The notes below the pieces were generated by a model that worked only from the letters and a program-made list of their open reading frames with translations, did no database searches and was not told where the DNA came from. DNA of 64,000 nucleotides. Source: Chenopodium formosanum (taxonomy: Eukaryota > Streptophyta > Magnoliopsida > Caryophyllales > Amaranthaceae). The stretch is taken from NCBI GenBank assembly GCA_024500155.1, contig CM044857.1:46767001-46831000 (forward strand), written 5' to 3'. How positions within the stretch are numbered: position 1 is the first letter of the stretch; each line of letters starts with the position of its first letter. Below are positions 36,701-48,582 of this stretch, one piece after another. Made by a program: the position numbers and the translations under genes.

Positions 36701-37100
36701 TTCAAAAATCGAAAAACATTAGTCATGAATATCGCATTTGCTATATTAGAGAGATAAATGCCTTCATCCAGATGTTTAACGTGCCAAGAAACTGCTGTTC
36801 ATGTGCAATAACTATGAACCATTTTTAGCAATGTCAAAGTTGAATTGTTTATTTCTGTCCACTCAGGAAGTTGTAGATGAAGATGATAGTAAGCTGAAGG
36901 AATTGATTGATAAATGGGGTGAGGAAGCATATAAAAGCGTGGTTAATGCATTGTTGGAGCTGAATGACTACAATCCCAGTGGTAGGTTTGTCGTGTCTGA
37001 ACTCTGGAACTATAAGGAGGGAAGAAAAGCTAGTCTGAAAGAAGCAATAGAGTATCTCATACAGAAATTGACAGCCAAGTCCATGAAGCGCAAAAGATAA
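33714..37100 (+). CDS. Short XH-domain coiled-coil protein without XS (gene D)
   Basis: Exons 33,714-33,900; 35,075-35,211; 35,814-35,948; 36,058-36,273; 36,867-37,100, in phase, 302 residues, the shortest of the cluster. A 5' untranslated exon appears to end at 33,018 (TTTCAAG|GTATGT) and splice to 33,692, 22 bp before the ATG. The N-terminal motif VQQLRKFVSKLAMEIDVKN matches genes B and C. A coiled coil of about 120 residues includes a typical FDM segment (LETLNQTLISKERITNAELQ, then DARKTL). XH at about 164-302 is well conserved (GIKRMGEVQIKPFRDACPKK, SWHPFK, NDYNPSGRF, ELWNYKEGRKASL), with a basic end KSMKRKR. No zf-XS or XS. Intron 1 is 1.17 kb. A truncated dimerisation partner is the simplest reading. 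Confidence 0.87.
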
Positions 37101-37589
37101 CAAGTACATGTTTCAGGGCATACTCTATTCTAAGCATTTTCTTACTTAAAGCATCATGAGGTAGTTAACATCACGTATAGCTCTGATATTTAGGATTGTA
37201 ATTTTGGGGAGTGACACTGCTAGATTGCTAGTTATTGCTTGCAAGTTTTATTAGAGCAGCTCTTCTTGAGATCCTAGCTTACTACTACATCATGCCGTAT
37301 CGGCTATTGTATGAAATATGCTTTAGATATTTAGTGTAGATTATTTATTCTAGTATGAATTACTTATGGCTTTTGCATTTTGTAATGCAGACATACAACA
37401 CCACTGTCTGAAACTCTTAACAGGCAGAATCCTCCATTGTTAACATAGCCTTGCAAATGTTGGTGACAGCAGCTTGGTGCCTGATGCACCAAGAATAGTG
37501 TATATTGGGGTTCGGTGTTTGTATTTGCTTTCCAAGCACTTCATTTACCAATAATTTTCTAATAAATACTTGGATGCTGCTGCTACTTG

Positions 37590-37757
37590 TTAACTCTCTT
37601 GCCCTTGAGATCATCCAGCAATCAGCTTGGGATTCGCTTTAGCTATGAGCACAAGGTTCCCCGGATATTAGGTATTCGAGATGTGGAAGATTATACAGTT
37701 CATGTATTGGATCATGATGCAAAAGCTTGCAGAGGTACCCTATCTCCTTTGTTAACA
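37590..37757 (+). other. Unassigned open segment downstream of gene D
   Basis: One frame stays open for about 50 codons (LRSSSNQLGIRFSYEHKVPR, then ILGIRDVEDYTVHVLDHDAK, ending just after a possible donor AGAG|GTACCC). It has no ATG start and no matching acceptor I can defend. It may be a relic exon or chance. I do not recognise the peptide. Confidence 0.2.
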
Positions 37758-38098
37758 TGATTAATTCCGCTTATTCAAGTCATTGACCCTTGTCACCTTG
37801 TGTTCTGTAGATAATACTCTGTTATCACCTTTCTAAAGATGAAATATTTATACTGGAGCTTGACTCGTGTAGTTTGTTAAATTGTTTAAGTACGCATTGA
37901 GGTGCCATAATTGCATACTGTAATACTTCTTATATCATACTCTTGGGAGCACCGTGCTCGTTCTTCGATTGGAGCGTTCACTTGACAGTTGACACCAATC
38001 AAGTGTCACTCATATGGCGGCATGTGATGTCACTGATGAGCATCACAAGTGACATTCCCAAGCATAATCACTAGAATGAAAAGAAGACTGCAGATAAT

Positions 38099-38153
38099 AT
38101 AGCTATACTATGCCCTGCTTTCAAAAAAAAAAAAAATAGCTATACTATGCCCT
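38099..38153. mobile_element. Minimal retroposition scar: A-rich 19-bp insert in an 18-bp direct repeat
   Basis: ATAGCTATACTATGCCCT occurs at 38,099-38,116 and again at 38,136-38,153. Between the copies lie only GCTTTC and a run of A residues. This is what target-primed reverse transcription would leave if it copied little more than a poly(A) tail. Confidence 0.6.
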
Positions 38154-38889
38154 CATAAAGTTAAAACTCCCATTCAATAATTTATTTTCATTCAAATAAC
38201 AAAATTTTCAGCTAATATAAAAATATTACGGAGACTAGGACTCCAAAATAAAATGGAATAGAATGATGAACAATTCTTAGGTGACCAATCTAATAAGTAA
38301 ATTAGACTAAAGTTGTCCAAACCATTTGATAATTGATATACAAGTATATCCTAAATTTACTCTATAGTATATACTACTATATCCCTAAAAAAAACCATGA
38401 TTTTTGATAGAAAAATTCTAGTCAGACCAACTCAACACGACTTTTTTTAGTATGTTTACCACCGTGCTCATTTGGTCATCGATTTACCAACTCAACCCAA
38501 ATTGTCCACGTGCTAGTTTGATCATTAACGTTCGAGTACTAAAGATTAAAAAGGGGCGTACTCAGTGTACCCGTAAGTCTATAGGTAAGTAACTAAGTAC
38601 ATCGTGCAGATTATACAAGAGAGCATTAACGATAATAGCCGGTCGTAACATAGCATTTAAAGCGTACTAGCGTAGGCGACTTACTGCACACATCATTTGT
38701 AATTCTTTGGCATGCCATTTGAGAAAATTTTGAACTACACAATTTCAGCCTTTACTTACTACAGTATTTTATTTTTTTTCCTCTCTTTTTTCCCAAAAAA
38801 ATCACTCAATTTTCTTTAGTAATAATTGTTGATAAAAATGTCGTCTTTTTAGTAATAATTTCTGGGTTTTGTATCAAAATTTGGTGGGA

Positions 38890-41800
38890 ATGGAAGAATC
38901 ATCTGCTGAAAAAATGAGCTCAGAAACAACAATAATCTCCCCTGATCATCAAACCAACCCTCTTTCCTCTACTATCCACTCAGGTTTTCTCTCTTTCTCA
39001 TCAATTAAACTAAAGTTTAGTTTTATTTATTCCCTTTTTCATATACTTGATTAATTATTAATTCTGTTTTAGTATATTTTCTGGGTGCAATTAAAATGGT
39101 TACTCTGTGATTATTTGTACATTGGTTTTAATTATTCTTTTTAATTTGAAGAAAAGATTGTAATTATTGGTTTAATTGAGTAAAAAATTGAGATAGTGGG
39201 TCTATGTATTTTATTACGGATCAAATGTAGTTTTTTTAATTAATTATGGTGTGGGTCACTTGGTCTGCAAAGGAGAATTTGTTGCTAGTAAATTATTTAT
39301 TGAATTCCCTAATTATTCTCTGGTACCTTTGGACTTGTCATTTTTCCTTATTATTACCATTATTTATATTGTCTTGGCAAAATTATTGCATTTTTTTTTT
39401 TATGAAGGCTGGTCTGAAATCATAAATGTAGCTACCGTGAATGATATGATGATGCTGCATAATAATAAGATGTGTTCATATATTATGATCTTGGAAGTTG
39501 GAAGTATGCATCAAACTTAAGGCAATAATTGTTTGTGTTTTTGATCTTTTAATGATTGATGGAATTATGAAAGCTAAGTTAGGGCTAATCTTTGTTCGAA
39601 ATGCTTTTATCTAACGTAGCTCGAATGTTGATAGTCCAATGGGGTGAAGTACATTTTATGGTTAGATTATGCAAATTATTGTCCCAATAATAGGTATGTG
39701 AAGTCTTAAAGGGTTCAATTTTTGGAAAACTTGTAAGGCTTGGTAAATGTAGCAGTGCCAAAGATGAAACCGAGCAACTACTCTTTCCGTTCAAAATTAG
39801 TTGTCATATTGTCCCAACTTCTCATAATAATAATGTTACAATGACATGAATTTACAAATAGATCGTTTATAATAGATGGGTTGTTTTTATCTACGATAAG
39901 TAGTGTGCTAGTGTCATATTCCAAACTCTAATCATAAATGATTAGTTGATTACCAATTCGTGGTGAAAAAGTTCCTTAAAGTGTGCCAATGACAGAGTAC
40001 AAACCCTTTGATATTAGAAACTATCGACTTAAATTGCCTGCATCATACTATTGCTTTACTTGCCTGCATCATACTATTGCTTTTTTTGTTATGTTTCCGC
40101 TTGCGTATACTTTGTTTATGATGATGCAGGTTGTTTTAACATTTTACTATGATGCAGAGACCATAGTTACGTCTACATGCCTATTGATAGAGAGCCAGGA
40201 CACAACATGCTCCCTGGATAAATTAATTGCAAGCTTGTATAAGGAGGTAGAAGACAAAGATGCAAGAATAATGGAAGTAGAGCAGAAATATAACCAAACT
40301 TGTGAATCTCTTTCCAAGTTCATCACCAGCCTTGTTAAAGAGATCGAGGACCTAATCAAGAGGATGAATGAATTGAAGGTGGAGAACAAGAAGAAAGATG
40401 CAGCCTGTAAATCAACTTCAAGAGCACTTGTTAGCTTCATGAATGAGGTTGATAGCAAAAACCAGCAAATTACTGACCTGAAGCACACTTGTAGTGAGAT
40501 GTATAGTGATATTAGAACGCTGGTGGAGGAAAGAGCTTTGTTGCACAGATTAAACATCCGAGGTTGGTAGATGTTTGTAAAGATGAAACTTTGCAATAAA
40601 AAGCACATATTATCAGACTATTTTAGAATAATGCAAACTTTGTTTGTTTTTTTAGCGGAAAATGAGCTGCAGAGCATAAGTCGAAGAAACAAAAGGCTGA
40701 AATCAGAATTGATAACTGTCAAGAAAGAGCTTACTGGACAGTTGGTGCAAAGCGTGGGTGAACCTCAAAGCAATGAAGGGCAAAGTCGTTCAATGGTTAG
40801 TCCATCATTAAGATATAGATACAGCGTTTTCTTCTTACAAAATTGAAATACATAATATGTAATGTCATATGCAAAGAAATTCATATCTGAACAAGTAAAT
40901 AAGTAATATGTCATGTGGACTAATTAATATATCTTCCAAATTTAGCTTTACTGTAAATCTGAACCTGCAATGAGGTTGCAATAGACTGAGCTTGCACATA
41001 ATTTTGGGTTAAAGTTAACATGAACATTATTGGTTGATTAGCAAGTGACAGATTGTTCAAACATTGATATTAATGCTCTAAAGAAAGAATTGGAGGATAA
41101 AACAGATGAAGTGCTTTACTTGCAAAACCTCAACCAAATTCTTATACTCAAGGAGCGCGAAAGCAACAATGAGCTGCTGGAGGCTCAGCAGGAATTGTTA
41201 AGTGTATGTCTTCTATCTCTATTTATTTTTGTGGAAAATCAATTTAGCTAACTGTTGAAATTTATCAGTCTGCATTTTCGCTTTTCAGGGTCTGCATTCT
41301 GTACTGAGTAACCGAACAATGCTTGGGATTAAAAGAATGGGAGAACTAGATACAAAACCATTCCTTGAAGCATGTGCTGATAAGTTTCCAAAAGAAGAAC
41401 AAGGGATTAAGTGTGCTGAAGTATGCTCAATTTGGGAAGATCATCTGAAAGATGCAAAATGGCACCCTTTCAAGCACAATATCATAAATGGGAATCCGCA
41501 GGTACTAGAGCAATTTACTGTTATGATACTTGACTAAGATTTAGTGTCGTGACAGGCATATAAAACCAATAGCTTAGCTATGATACTTACAATTCAATCA
41601 TGTTTACGTTTGAAGTGTGATGTTTTAACACTGTAAGACTTTGAAATTGAGACTTGTCCAAAACTAAACATCTTTAGCTGCATTGTAATACAGTAGCTCC
41701 TTGTATTGTAATAGCTGATATCAGTAACATACCTGCTGTTGAGATGTTTAACATGAGAGAGTTCAAGTTGAGATATATGCTGTCAGTGCAGAAGTATGCT

Positions 41801-42125
41801 AATTCGTGAAAACATACTGTGATGGTTCATCTCTTCGCTAAATTTATTAACTTATACTCCGGCTTATTTGCTCAATTATTTTACTGAATGACAGGCAATC
41901 ATTGATGAGAGTGATGAGAAGCTGGAAGAGTTGAGAAAAGAATGGGGTGAGAAAGCATACAAAGCAGTGGCAAGTGCTTTGATTGAGCTGAACGAGTACA
42001 ACCCCAGTGGGAGGTATCCAGTTCCAAAAATTTGGAATATCAGAGAGGAAAGGGAAGTGAGTCTGAAGGAGGTAATAGGGTACATAATCCAGCAGCTCAA
42101 AACTCTCAAACGCAAACGAAGGTAA
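38890..42125 (+). CDS. XH-domain coiled-coil protein without XS (gene E)
   Basis: Exons 38,890-38,983; 40,158-40,562; 40,656-40,795; 41,042-41,203; 41,289-41,501; 41,895-42,125, in phase, 414 residues. Exon 1 encodes a serine-rich leader (MEESSAEKMSSETTIISPDH). The ATG at 38,890 is used because the frame upstream has no other ATG. A downstream start in the open stretch before 40,158 is an alternative. Coiled coil runs about 35-265, with a repeated element SLDKLIASLYKEVEDKDARI / SLSKFITSLVKEIEDLIKRM / ALVSFMNEVDSKNQQI. XH at about 277-414 (GIKRMGELDTKPFLEACADK, KWHPFK, NEYNPSGRYPVPKIWN) ends in KTLKRKRR. It shares the lack of zf-XS and XS with B, C and D and closes the cluster. Confidence 0.83.
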
Positions 42126-42525
42126 AGCTAAGCAACCAAGGGTATATCGAGTGCTTAGCTAGACTTTACGATTCGTAAACAGTAAACATAGCTAGCAACT
42201 GATGTTACTAAGCTGCTGAAATTCTGTATAGATGAAAGTTGGAAGGAAGAAATATATAGTAATGTAGGAGTAATCTGTATGAATTTGCTTTAGCATTCAA
42301 AGTACTAAAAGTAGTAAACCTTTAGCTCTTCTTTACTCCAAAGTCCAAACCATTAGTGCTTATATAATTCAATGCTCTAGTCCTGCAACAGATCACTTCG
42401 TATGATTACCAGCAAAAGAGACTCATTCTTTATTTCATGATTCATAATTTATTAATGATAGTTGCATTTAGCTTCAGTTCAAAAAAACAAAAAACGAATT
42501 TGAATCAAATATGGTTTACGTAGTA
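42126..42525. other. 3' flank of gene E
   Basis: AT-rich, with no reading frame of note. Probably holds the 3' untranslated region of gene E; I see no distinctive polyadenylation context. Confidence 0.35.
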
Positions 42526-42782
42526 CTTCTTCCGTTTCTTTTTAGTTGACACGTTTCTTTAGTCACGTTTGCCAATGCACGATTTCAACCGTTAATATCT
42601 TTAATTATTGATAAGTAAAAATTATAAAAAGTTGATATTTTGAAAATATATACCGTGACGAATCTAACAAGACTCCACATGATTATATTTTTCATTACGT
42701 ATAAATCACAAAACATGGTCAAAGGAAAGTGTGTGAATAGTGCTAAAGTCAAAACGTGTCAACTAATAAAAAACGGAGGTAG
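42526..42782. mobile_element. Stowaway-type MITE 3
   Basis: 257 bp with TA on both sides. The left end CTTCTTCCGTTTCTTTTTAG continues TTGACACG; the right end is its near complement (CGTGTCAACTAATAAAAAAC, then GGAGGTAG). No coding capacity. Confidence 0.8.
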
Positions 42783-42785
42783 TAT

Positions 42786-43146
42786 TAATTATATAGATGG
42801 ATATTGTACCATACTAATATAAACAAAACAAAACAACATTCCCATGGTCTCAAGTCTCAATTAATTTTAACGGTCTCAAGTCTTAATTTGAATCAAGTTG
42901 TGTTTAGATGGTACCAAATTAATATAACAAAGAATTATATTGGTACTAAGTTGCCAACAAAGATGACTATTTGATGTTAAGATGGTACCATCTAAGCACA
43001 ATTTAATATCAATAAGCATTACTTCGTAGTATACTTAACGAGAATAATTACTCTATACTTCGTAAATAGGCTGAGAAATGCTCTCGACGAGACGATTTTG
43101 AGAGTCGTCATTGTGAGTGGGATTGTCACTTGTGTCAACCATAACT

Positions 43147-43183
<37 letters not shown>

Positions 43184-45324
43184 GCCCAAACCAAATTGCA
43201 ACAGCCCATTGAAAAACACACACAACCTCTTTAATAATCCTTCTTAAACCCTAGTCTCAACTCCAACCCAACTAAAAACCCTCTTCCTCTCCCACCTTTC
43301 GGAACCCGCCGTCTTTCCCCACTTTCTTCCGCCATTAAAGCTCTGCAAATAATCCAGTAAAGGTAACTTCTCTTCCTTCCTTTCTTCCTTCTATTTGTTG
43401 TAATCAATTCTTCATTAAAATCAATTAAAAAAAAAAAAGGGCGATGATTATACTCTATTTTTCAGCACCCTCTCTCTCCACTGCCATAACCACCATCTCC
43501 TCTCTCTCTCTCTCTTTCTCTTTCTCTCTCCTCTTCTTGTGTGTGTGTGTGTTTTTTTGTGTGAATTGTTTTGTGTGATTTGTTATTGATCTTCCGGGTT
43601 TCGAACTCGCGACCTTTGTGGATAATTTAGATGGGGCTATGATTATAAAGAGAGAGGGTGGAGTAGGGTGCTCAAATTCTTTCAATCTAATTCATTTTAT
43701 TCGAATATTAAGGGGATTTTTAAGGATTTTGATTTTGCTAAAAATGCCGCTCCCTAAAAAGGTTGAGCTTTTCTGTAATTTTTATGGCGTTTTTGCAAAT
43801 CTTTGATCTTTTTCTCTCCCCTTAAAATTTCGAATTTTAGATTGTTGGGTTTGTTTATCTTCCCTACTATGATTGATTTCTCCAAATACACTTGATATGA
43901 GCCCTTTTTATCAAATTAAATTTTTTTTTCTTTGATTTTATTTTTATTGATTAATTTGATGCTATTAATGGTTCAATTCTTCATGATTCTTGATTTATTT
44001 TTTGGGAGTGGTTGAACAGGAGCAGAGTTCAGCATTTGGTGCAGTTGTTTGAGACTAAAAGATGGAGCTGAGTTCAGCATGTAATTAGAAAAATAAAAAT
44101 TGTAAATAATTAATTGATTTTGTAAAGTGTATAAAATTGAATTGAATTTGAGGAGTATGAACACGATTATCTCATTCTGGGTTTAAATTGGTTTCTGGTT
44201 ATCGAATTTCATGCTATAGTATAGGATTCTGATCAAAGATTTCAATGGAATTGCAATGTTCAGGGAAACATGTCACTAACTTGCAAGTTTAGGAATTTTG
44301 AAACTAAAATTGTGGTGAGATTATTAGGAGAATTGTAAATGGCTAGAATAATTGATTAAATGGATTTATCCTCTTTTTTTTTTTTTTTTTCCTTACAAAC
44401 GAGGCTTAGCATTTTATTCAGTAATCAAATTAGCAAAATCATTACAAATAGCCTCTTGAATTTCAAAAGGGGACTCTTCTAACCAAATACGACATTTATT
44501 GAACTTGGACAGTCCATTGCGAGTCTTCTAATATCCTTCCGGACATTACCAAACTCATTCGGAGGAGAGATGGGCCATTTGGGTTTATCCAAGTTATACA
44601 AGTAGGAATTACCAAAAACAAAATAAGTCAGCTTAGTGTTTTAGGTAGAATGAACTTCGAGGGCCATTGTTATGCACTTGATAATGCTCTAATAAATCAA
44701 CAGTCAAGTAGACGCTAATGAAATTGTTAAAATGAGCTCGACGATACAATTTCCTTGCACTTTTCCTACACTCCTCTAATGTCCTACTCACTGCCACTTT
44801 TACAAGCTTTTACAAGTATCATACTTCTACTAGATTCAAATTTGTAATTTGAGATAATTTAAATAACTTTTTATACAAAGCTTATGGAGTCATTGATTAG
44901 ATTTAGATATTACAATGGTCCACTTAATAGTTGGTATTTCTCCATTTTCCTACTCTTTGAACCACTATACTGTATGTTTTTTGAATTAAAACGCAAATCA
45001 AGCATATAATTAAGGTAGCTAACAACTCCAATTAGCTAAGATTAAATACTTGTATTCATATATTGGTCAATTATAACACAAACTAGTATAAGCAAAGTCG
45101 CGGGCTTCATCACCATTTCTCTTAGCCGCTTCGACTTTTTACAATTTTCCCAAACTCATTCTTTTCCAATCACACCTACAAAGTCAAAAAGACACTTGAC
45201 TATCAAAAGACAAAAACACCCCCAAGTTTTCCTCCCATTTCCCTCAAATTAAGGGAAGAAAAATAAAAGAAAAGTGACAACTAATAGGGGTACATTTGGT
45301 ATTTCAAATACTATTAAGACTTTA
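42786..45324. other. Intergenic region with a transcript-like leader and poly(A)/poly(T) debris
   Basis: No gene supported. An A-run at 43,147-43,179 is followed by leader-like sequence (AACCCTAG, CT-rich, donor-like GTAACTTC at about 43,360), then (CT)n and (GT)n at 43,500-43,552. No start codon opens a credible frame. From 44,372 a T-run precedes sequence whose minus strand has a short open stretch ending in a stop (RIWLEESPFEIQEAICNDF). This could be the 3' end of a decayed LINE with its poly(A), but the evidence is thin. Confidence 0.3.
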
Positions 45325-46208
45325 TTAGACCCTAAAGTTTTTGCCAATGAATGTTTGACCAAATTGCCAATTAGGAGGGGCAATGTTCCAAGAGGTTGAA
45401 CTTCTACGGTCACTAGCCGTAACACGGAATGAAAGTGCTTGACCAACAAGTACGGAGTTGGATTGCCAATTCTGACCCCAGTTACGGCTCATACTCATCC
45501 ACCCAGTCTTTGATCCTTTGACACTCGCCCTTACTAAGTCACCGGCACCCGCGACATTGGTGATTAGTACCAAGTTGAAGTAACGGAAACCGTTAATTGT
45601 GAATCGAATACCACCCTTCTTTCGACATGGAACCCTACAACCAAAAATATAAAGAAATTTAATCATATTAATCCATCAAACCACGTTTCAAAAAAATATA
45701 TATAATACTTGTGTGGCATACTAGGTCATGTCCTCACGAGGTTAGTGTGTGATACATGTTGTATTGAGTAATGTTTGAAAATCTTACTCTTTACTAACTC
45801 TACTTTTATGTACTTGATGAACCATCTATTCTAATTGATGCATGTTAAAAATTAAAAAAAAAATAATAATTCTTGTCATTTTAGTACTTTAGTTTCCATT
45901 AAAATAAAGATGCTTGTAAAAAGTTAATCAATTTACTCAATTAATCATAGTACTCCTATTATGCATAAATACATCTGTATAGAATCCTTCTTTTATTAGG
46001 AACATGGAATATTTACTTCAAATTATCCTTATCAATTGGGCAAATGTCAAGCAAGGGTTTTGATCTTACTTCCACCTTAGAGTCAAGAATATATCTTTTT
46101 GAAAGAAGATTATTGAATGATAAGATGTGATTTAAAAAACAAAAACTCATTTAAAAAAATGGCTATTCTTTTATTGAAAACCTAAGATAACCAACCATTT
46201 GTAACAAT

Positions 46209-46242
<34 letters not shown>

Positions 46243-47824
46243 CCGAATAAATTTTTGTAAACTATGTAACATAAAAATATTCTAAATAAATTTTTGTAAA
46301 CTATGTAACATCATAATTCTATAAATTTTTGGACAATTAAATAAAATGACAAATAAAAAGGGTAGGGTACTAGTTGGTCTAGTACCTGACCTTACAAAGT
46401 ACTCTTAAAAATTGAATAAGATTCAAGAGGCAGCCTTTTCATCCATGCAAGAGAGATGTAACAAATATGAATCAGACTTCTATTTTCTTTTTCTCTAAAG
46501 CCAAAATTCATAACAACTTCAAAAAACAAAAGCCTAAATCAACAATTAGAAATGCTTTTTTCCAAAAAAGGAAAAGCCTTTAAAATTTACAAATTTTAGA
46601 CAATTGCATTAGTAGTGTAAGCTGATACAGCTCATTCTCTCTTAAAATTACACATTAAGACAATAACAAACATTTGGAATTGAGACTCTTAGGGCGTAAA
46701 ATGAACCTCTTAAAAAGTTTAAAATTAAAATAATATAAAGTATTACACATTAATCTAATAACATGATACATAATTTTTACTTTTAATTTTGACAGGGATG
46801 ACACAATATATAATATTGTCATATAAGTTTTACCATTCAGAATTTCCATTATAATAGTTAATGGATAGCATGTATCATAACCATCTTAGTTTTTATTGGA
46901 TGAAGGCGGACTAATTATACTACACACTACTACTAGTAATTTACGTACAACAGTAATACTAGACCGTAACATAAGGGTTATTTATAACTTACGCAACTTT
47001 CCCAACTGTCACATATTAATTGGTAAATCATTACAGTAGACAAAACGACACTGTATTTCTCTTTCACAAAAAAAAAAAAAATAAAAATAAAAATAAAAAA
47101 TAAAAAACATTAAAACAGAGTAAATAATACCACACAAAACAGAGCAAAAACAGAGGAAGAAAAAAAATTTACCTGCGGAAGGCAACAGGTACAATGCCGG
47201 CACGATATTCAGCAATCTTAAGAAACATAGGCATAGCGAGGTCGAAATGTGGGCGAGGTGGGTTACACCAACCGCCATTATCACTAGGCAGCGCGTAATT
47301 TGGCGGGCAAAAATTGGTGGCAGTGATGAGGATGGAAGGGCTTCCTGGGTGGCACCAGCGCGGGTCATCAGCACACTTGAGCTCGAAGCACGCCCCGCAA
47401 CTCTGGCCACTGTTGAACAGTGCGGTACTGAGTGCAGCCGTATTCACACCGTACCCTTGACTATACAAGTTACCGTAACCACAAGCACCCCCTACAATTC
47501 CCAAAAAAACAATAAAATAATTCAGTCAACAATTATACTACGTAGTTGTTTTAAAAATAATACTAGTGGTCCGTATGCTCTTTTGGTTTGGAATGTCCCG
47601 GTGTTCCCAAACCAAACAGGTTAAAAGAACATACGGACCACTAGAACCCGGGACATAACACTAATAATGTACTTACCCATAGTTCCGGAGGCGTCAGAGC
47701 CACCGTAAAAGGTAGCATGAGCGCTTTGCCAACCGCCCCCGGTAAAGACACCAGGAATCCTAGCATGGACAAGAGCAAAATAACAACATAGAGAGAATAC
47801 CAAAGGTAGGATAATAGAGGCCAT
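45325..47824 (-). CDS. EXPA: Alpha-expansin
   Basis: Exons (minus): 47,824-47,677; 47,491-47,173; 45,634-45,325; GT-AG and in phase; 258 residues, the usual length. An N-terminal signal peptide (MASIILPLVFSLCCYFALVH, then A) directs export to the cell wall, where expansins loosen cellulose-hemicellulose contacts without hydrolysis. Domain 1 (about 40-155) has the family marks GGACGYGNLY, the cysteine set (CGACFELKC, CNPP), the alpha-type GWCNPPRPHFDL insertion with the HFD motif, and FLKIAEYRAGIVPV. Domain 2 (about 165-258) is the cellulose-binding domain with RKKGGIRFTINGF, WMSMSRNWGQNW and the final FGQTFIGKNFRV. Intron 2 is 1.54 kb. The copy looks intact. Confidence 0.96.
46246..46311. repeat. 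Two-copy 38-bp tandem repeat in expansin intron 2
   Basis: AATAAATTTTTGTAAACTAT followed by GTAACAT occurs at 46,246-46,272 and again from 46,284. An A-run precedes it at 46,217-46,240. Confidence 0.7.
47562..47644. repeat. Inverted repeat (hairpin) in expansin intron 1
   Basis: The left arm ACTAGTGGTCCGTATGCTCT (continuing TTT) and the right arm, complement of TCTAGTGGTCCGTATGTTCT, match at all but two of 23 positions, around a 37-bp loop that itself holds GGTTTGG/CCAAACC. It could be a small foldback MITE or a recent hairpin insertion. It is removed with the intron. Confidence 0.7.
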
Positions 47825-47910
47825 TAGGAAGAAATAAAGGGAGAGTAGTGGGAAAGTAGTTTGTGTTGTGTAGAGAGTATGAGGTGGTGGGAGCAAAGGA
47901 GTGGCAAGAC

Positions 47911-47921
47911 TACTTATAAAG
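47911..47921 (-). promoter_or_regulatory. Candidate TATA box of the expansin gene
   Basis: Minus strand CTTTATAAGTA, about 90 bp upstream of the expansin start codon, a normal distance for a plant core promoter. No experimental start is visible from sequence. Confidence 0.45.
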
Positions 47922-48524
47922 AGGAAAAAAGGAGTTGATTTTCTTCCGTAATTAATGCTTGGTTGGTCACTCTATTTTGTGTAATGTGTAATTTTTATTA
48001 ATACTTGTAGATTTTTCTTTGCTTTTTTGGATTTTTTTGACATTTTTTTATAAGGGATAAAAAAGGGCGTAAATTATGGGTGGTTTAATCAATCACACAG
48101 CTCCCTCGTACTGAGTTGTGACGGTTTATTTGTCGATAGAGTACCCTTTTTTTTTAAGGGTAATGATATATGTAGCTCTATATAAAAGCATTTAATATAC
48201 TTTTTAAATGGAATTAAGTTGAAAATTCATGATAAAATTACGCGCAGATCGGTGTAATTAATATTACTTTATCCTCAATATTTCCTTTTTTAACTTCTTA
48301 TTGTTTATCATTTTCCTTTTTTTAATTGCATTTACTCGTATTAAACATTTAAAATTGATTACAGTTGCTATTTTTACTTTACTTTTATTAATTGTTTTGA
48401 TCTGAAGTTAGGGTTTTGCTTTTTACGGTGAAGTACTATTCCGTATAGTTTAGACTCTTTAAAGGAGTGTGTCAGTGTGTGTCACTTGAATCATTGAATG
48501 TCATTTCCACTCATTTGGTTTTTT

Positions 48525-48582
<58 letters not shown>

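Noticed and set aside
40147..40608. 153-codon antisense frame over gene E exon 2
   Set aside because: Complement of a coiled-coil exon; no start context or homology of its own.
43570..43660. Minus-strand GAGTTCGAAACC resembling an RNA polymerase III B box
   Set aside because: No A box at tRNA spacing and no tail; one box alone is not enough for a SINE or tRNA call.
47009..47410. Open frames overlapping expansin exon 2 on both strands
   Set aside because: They are shadows of the expansin coding exon, which has clear homology and splice sites.
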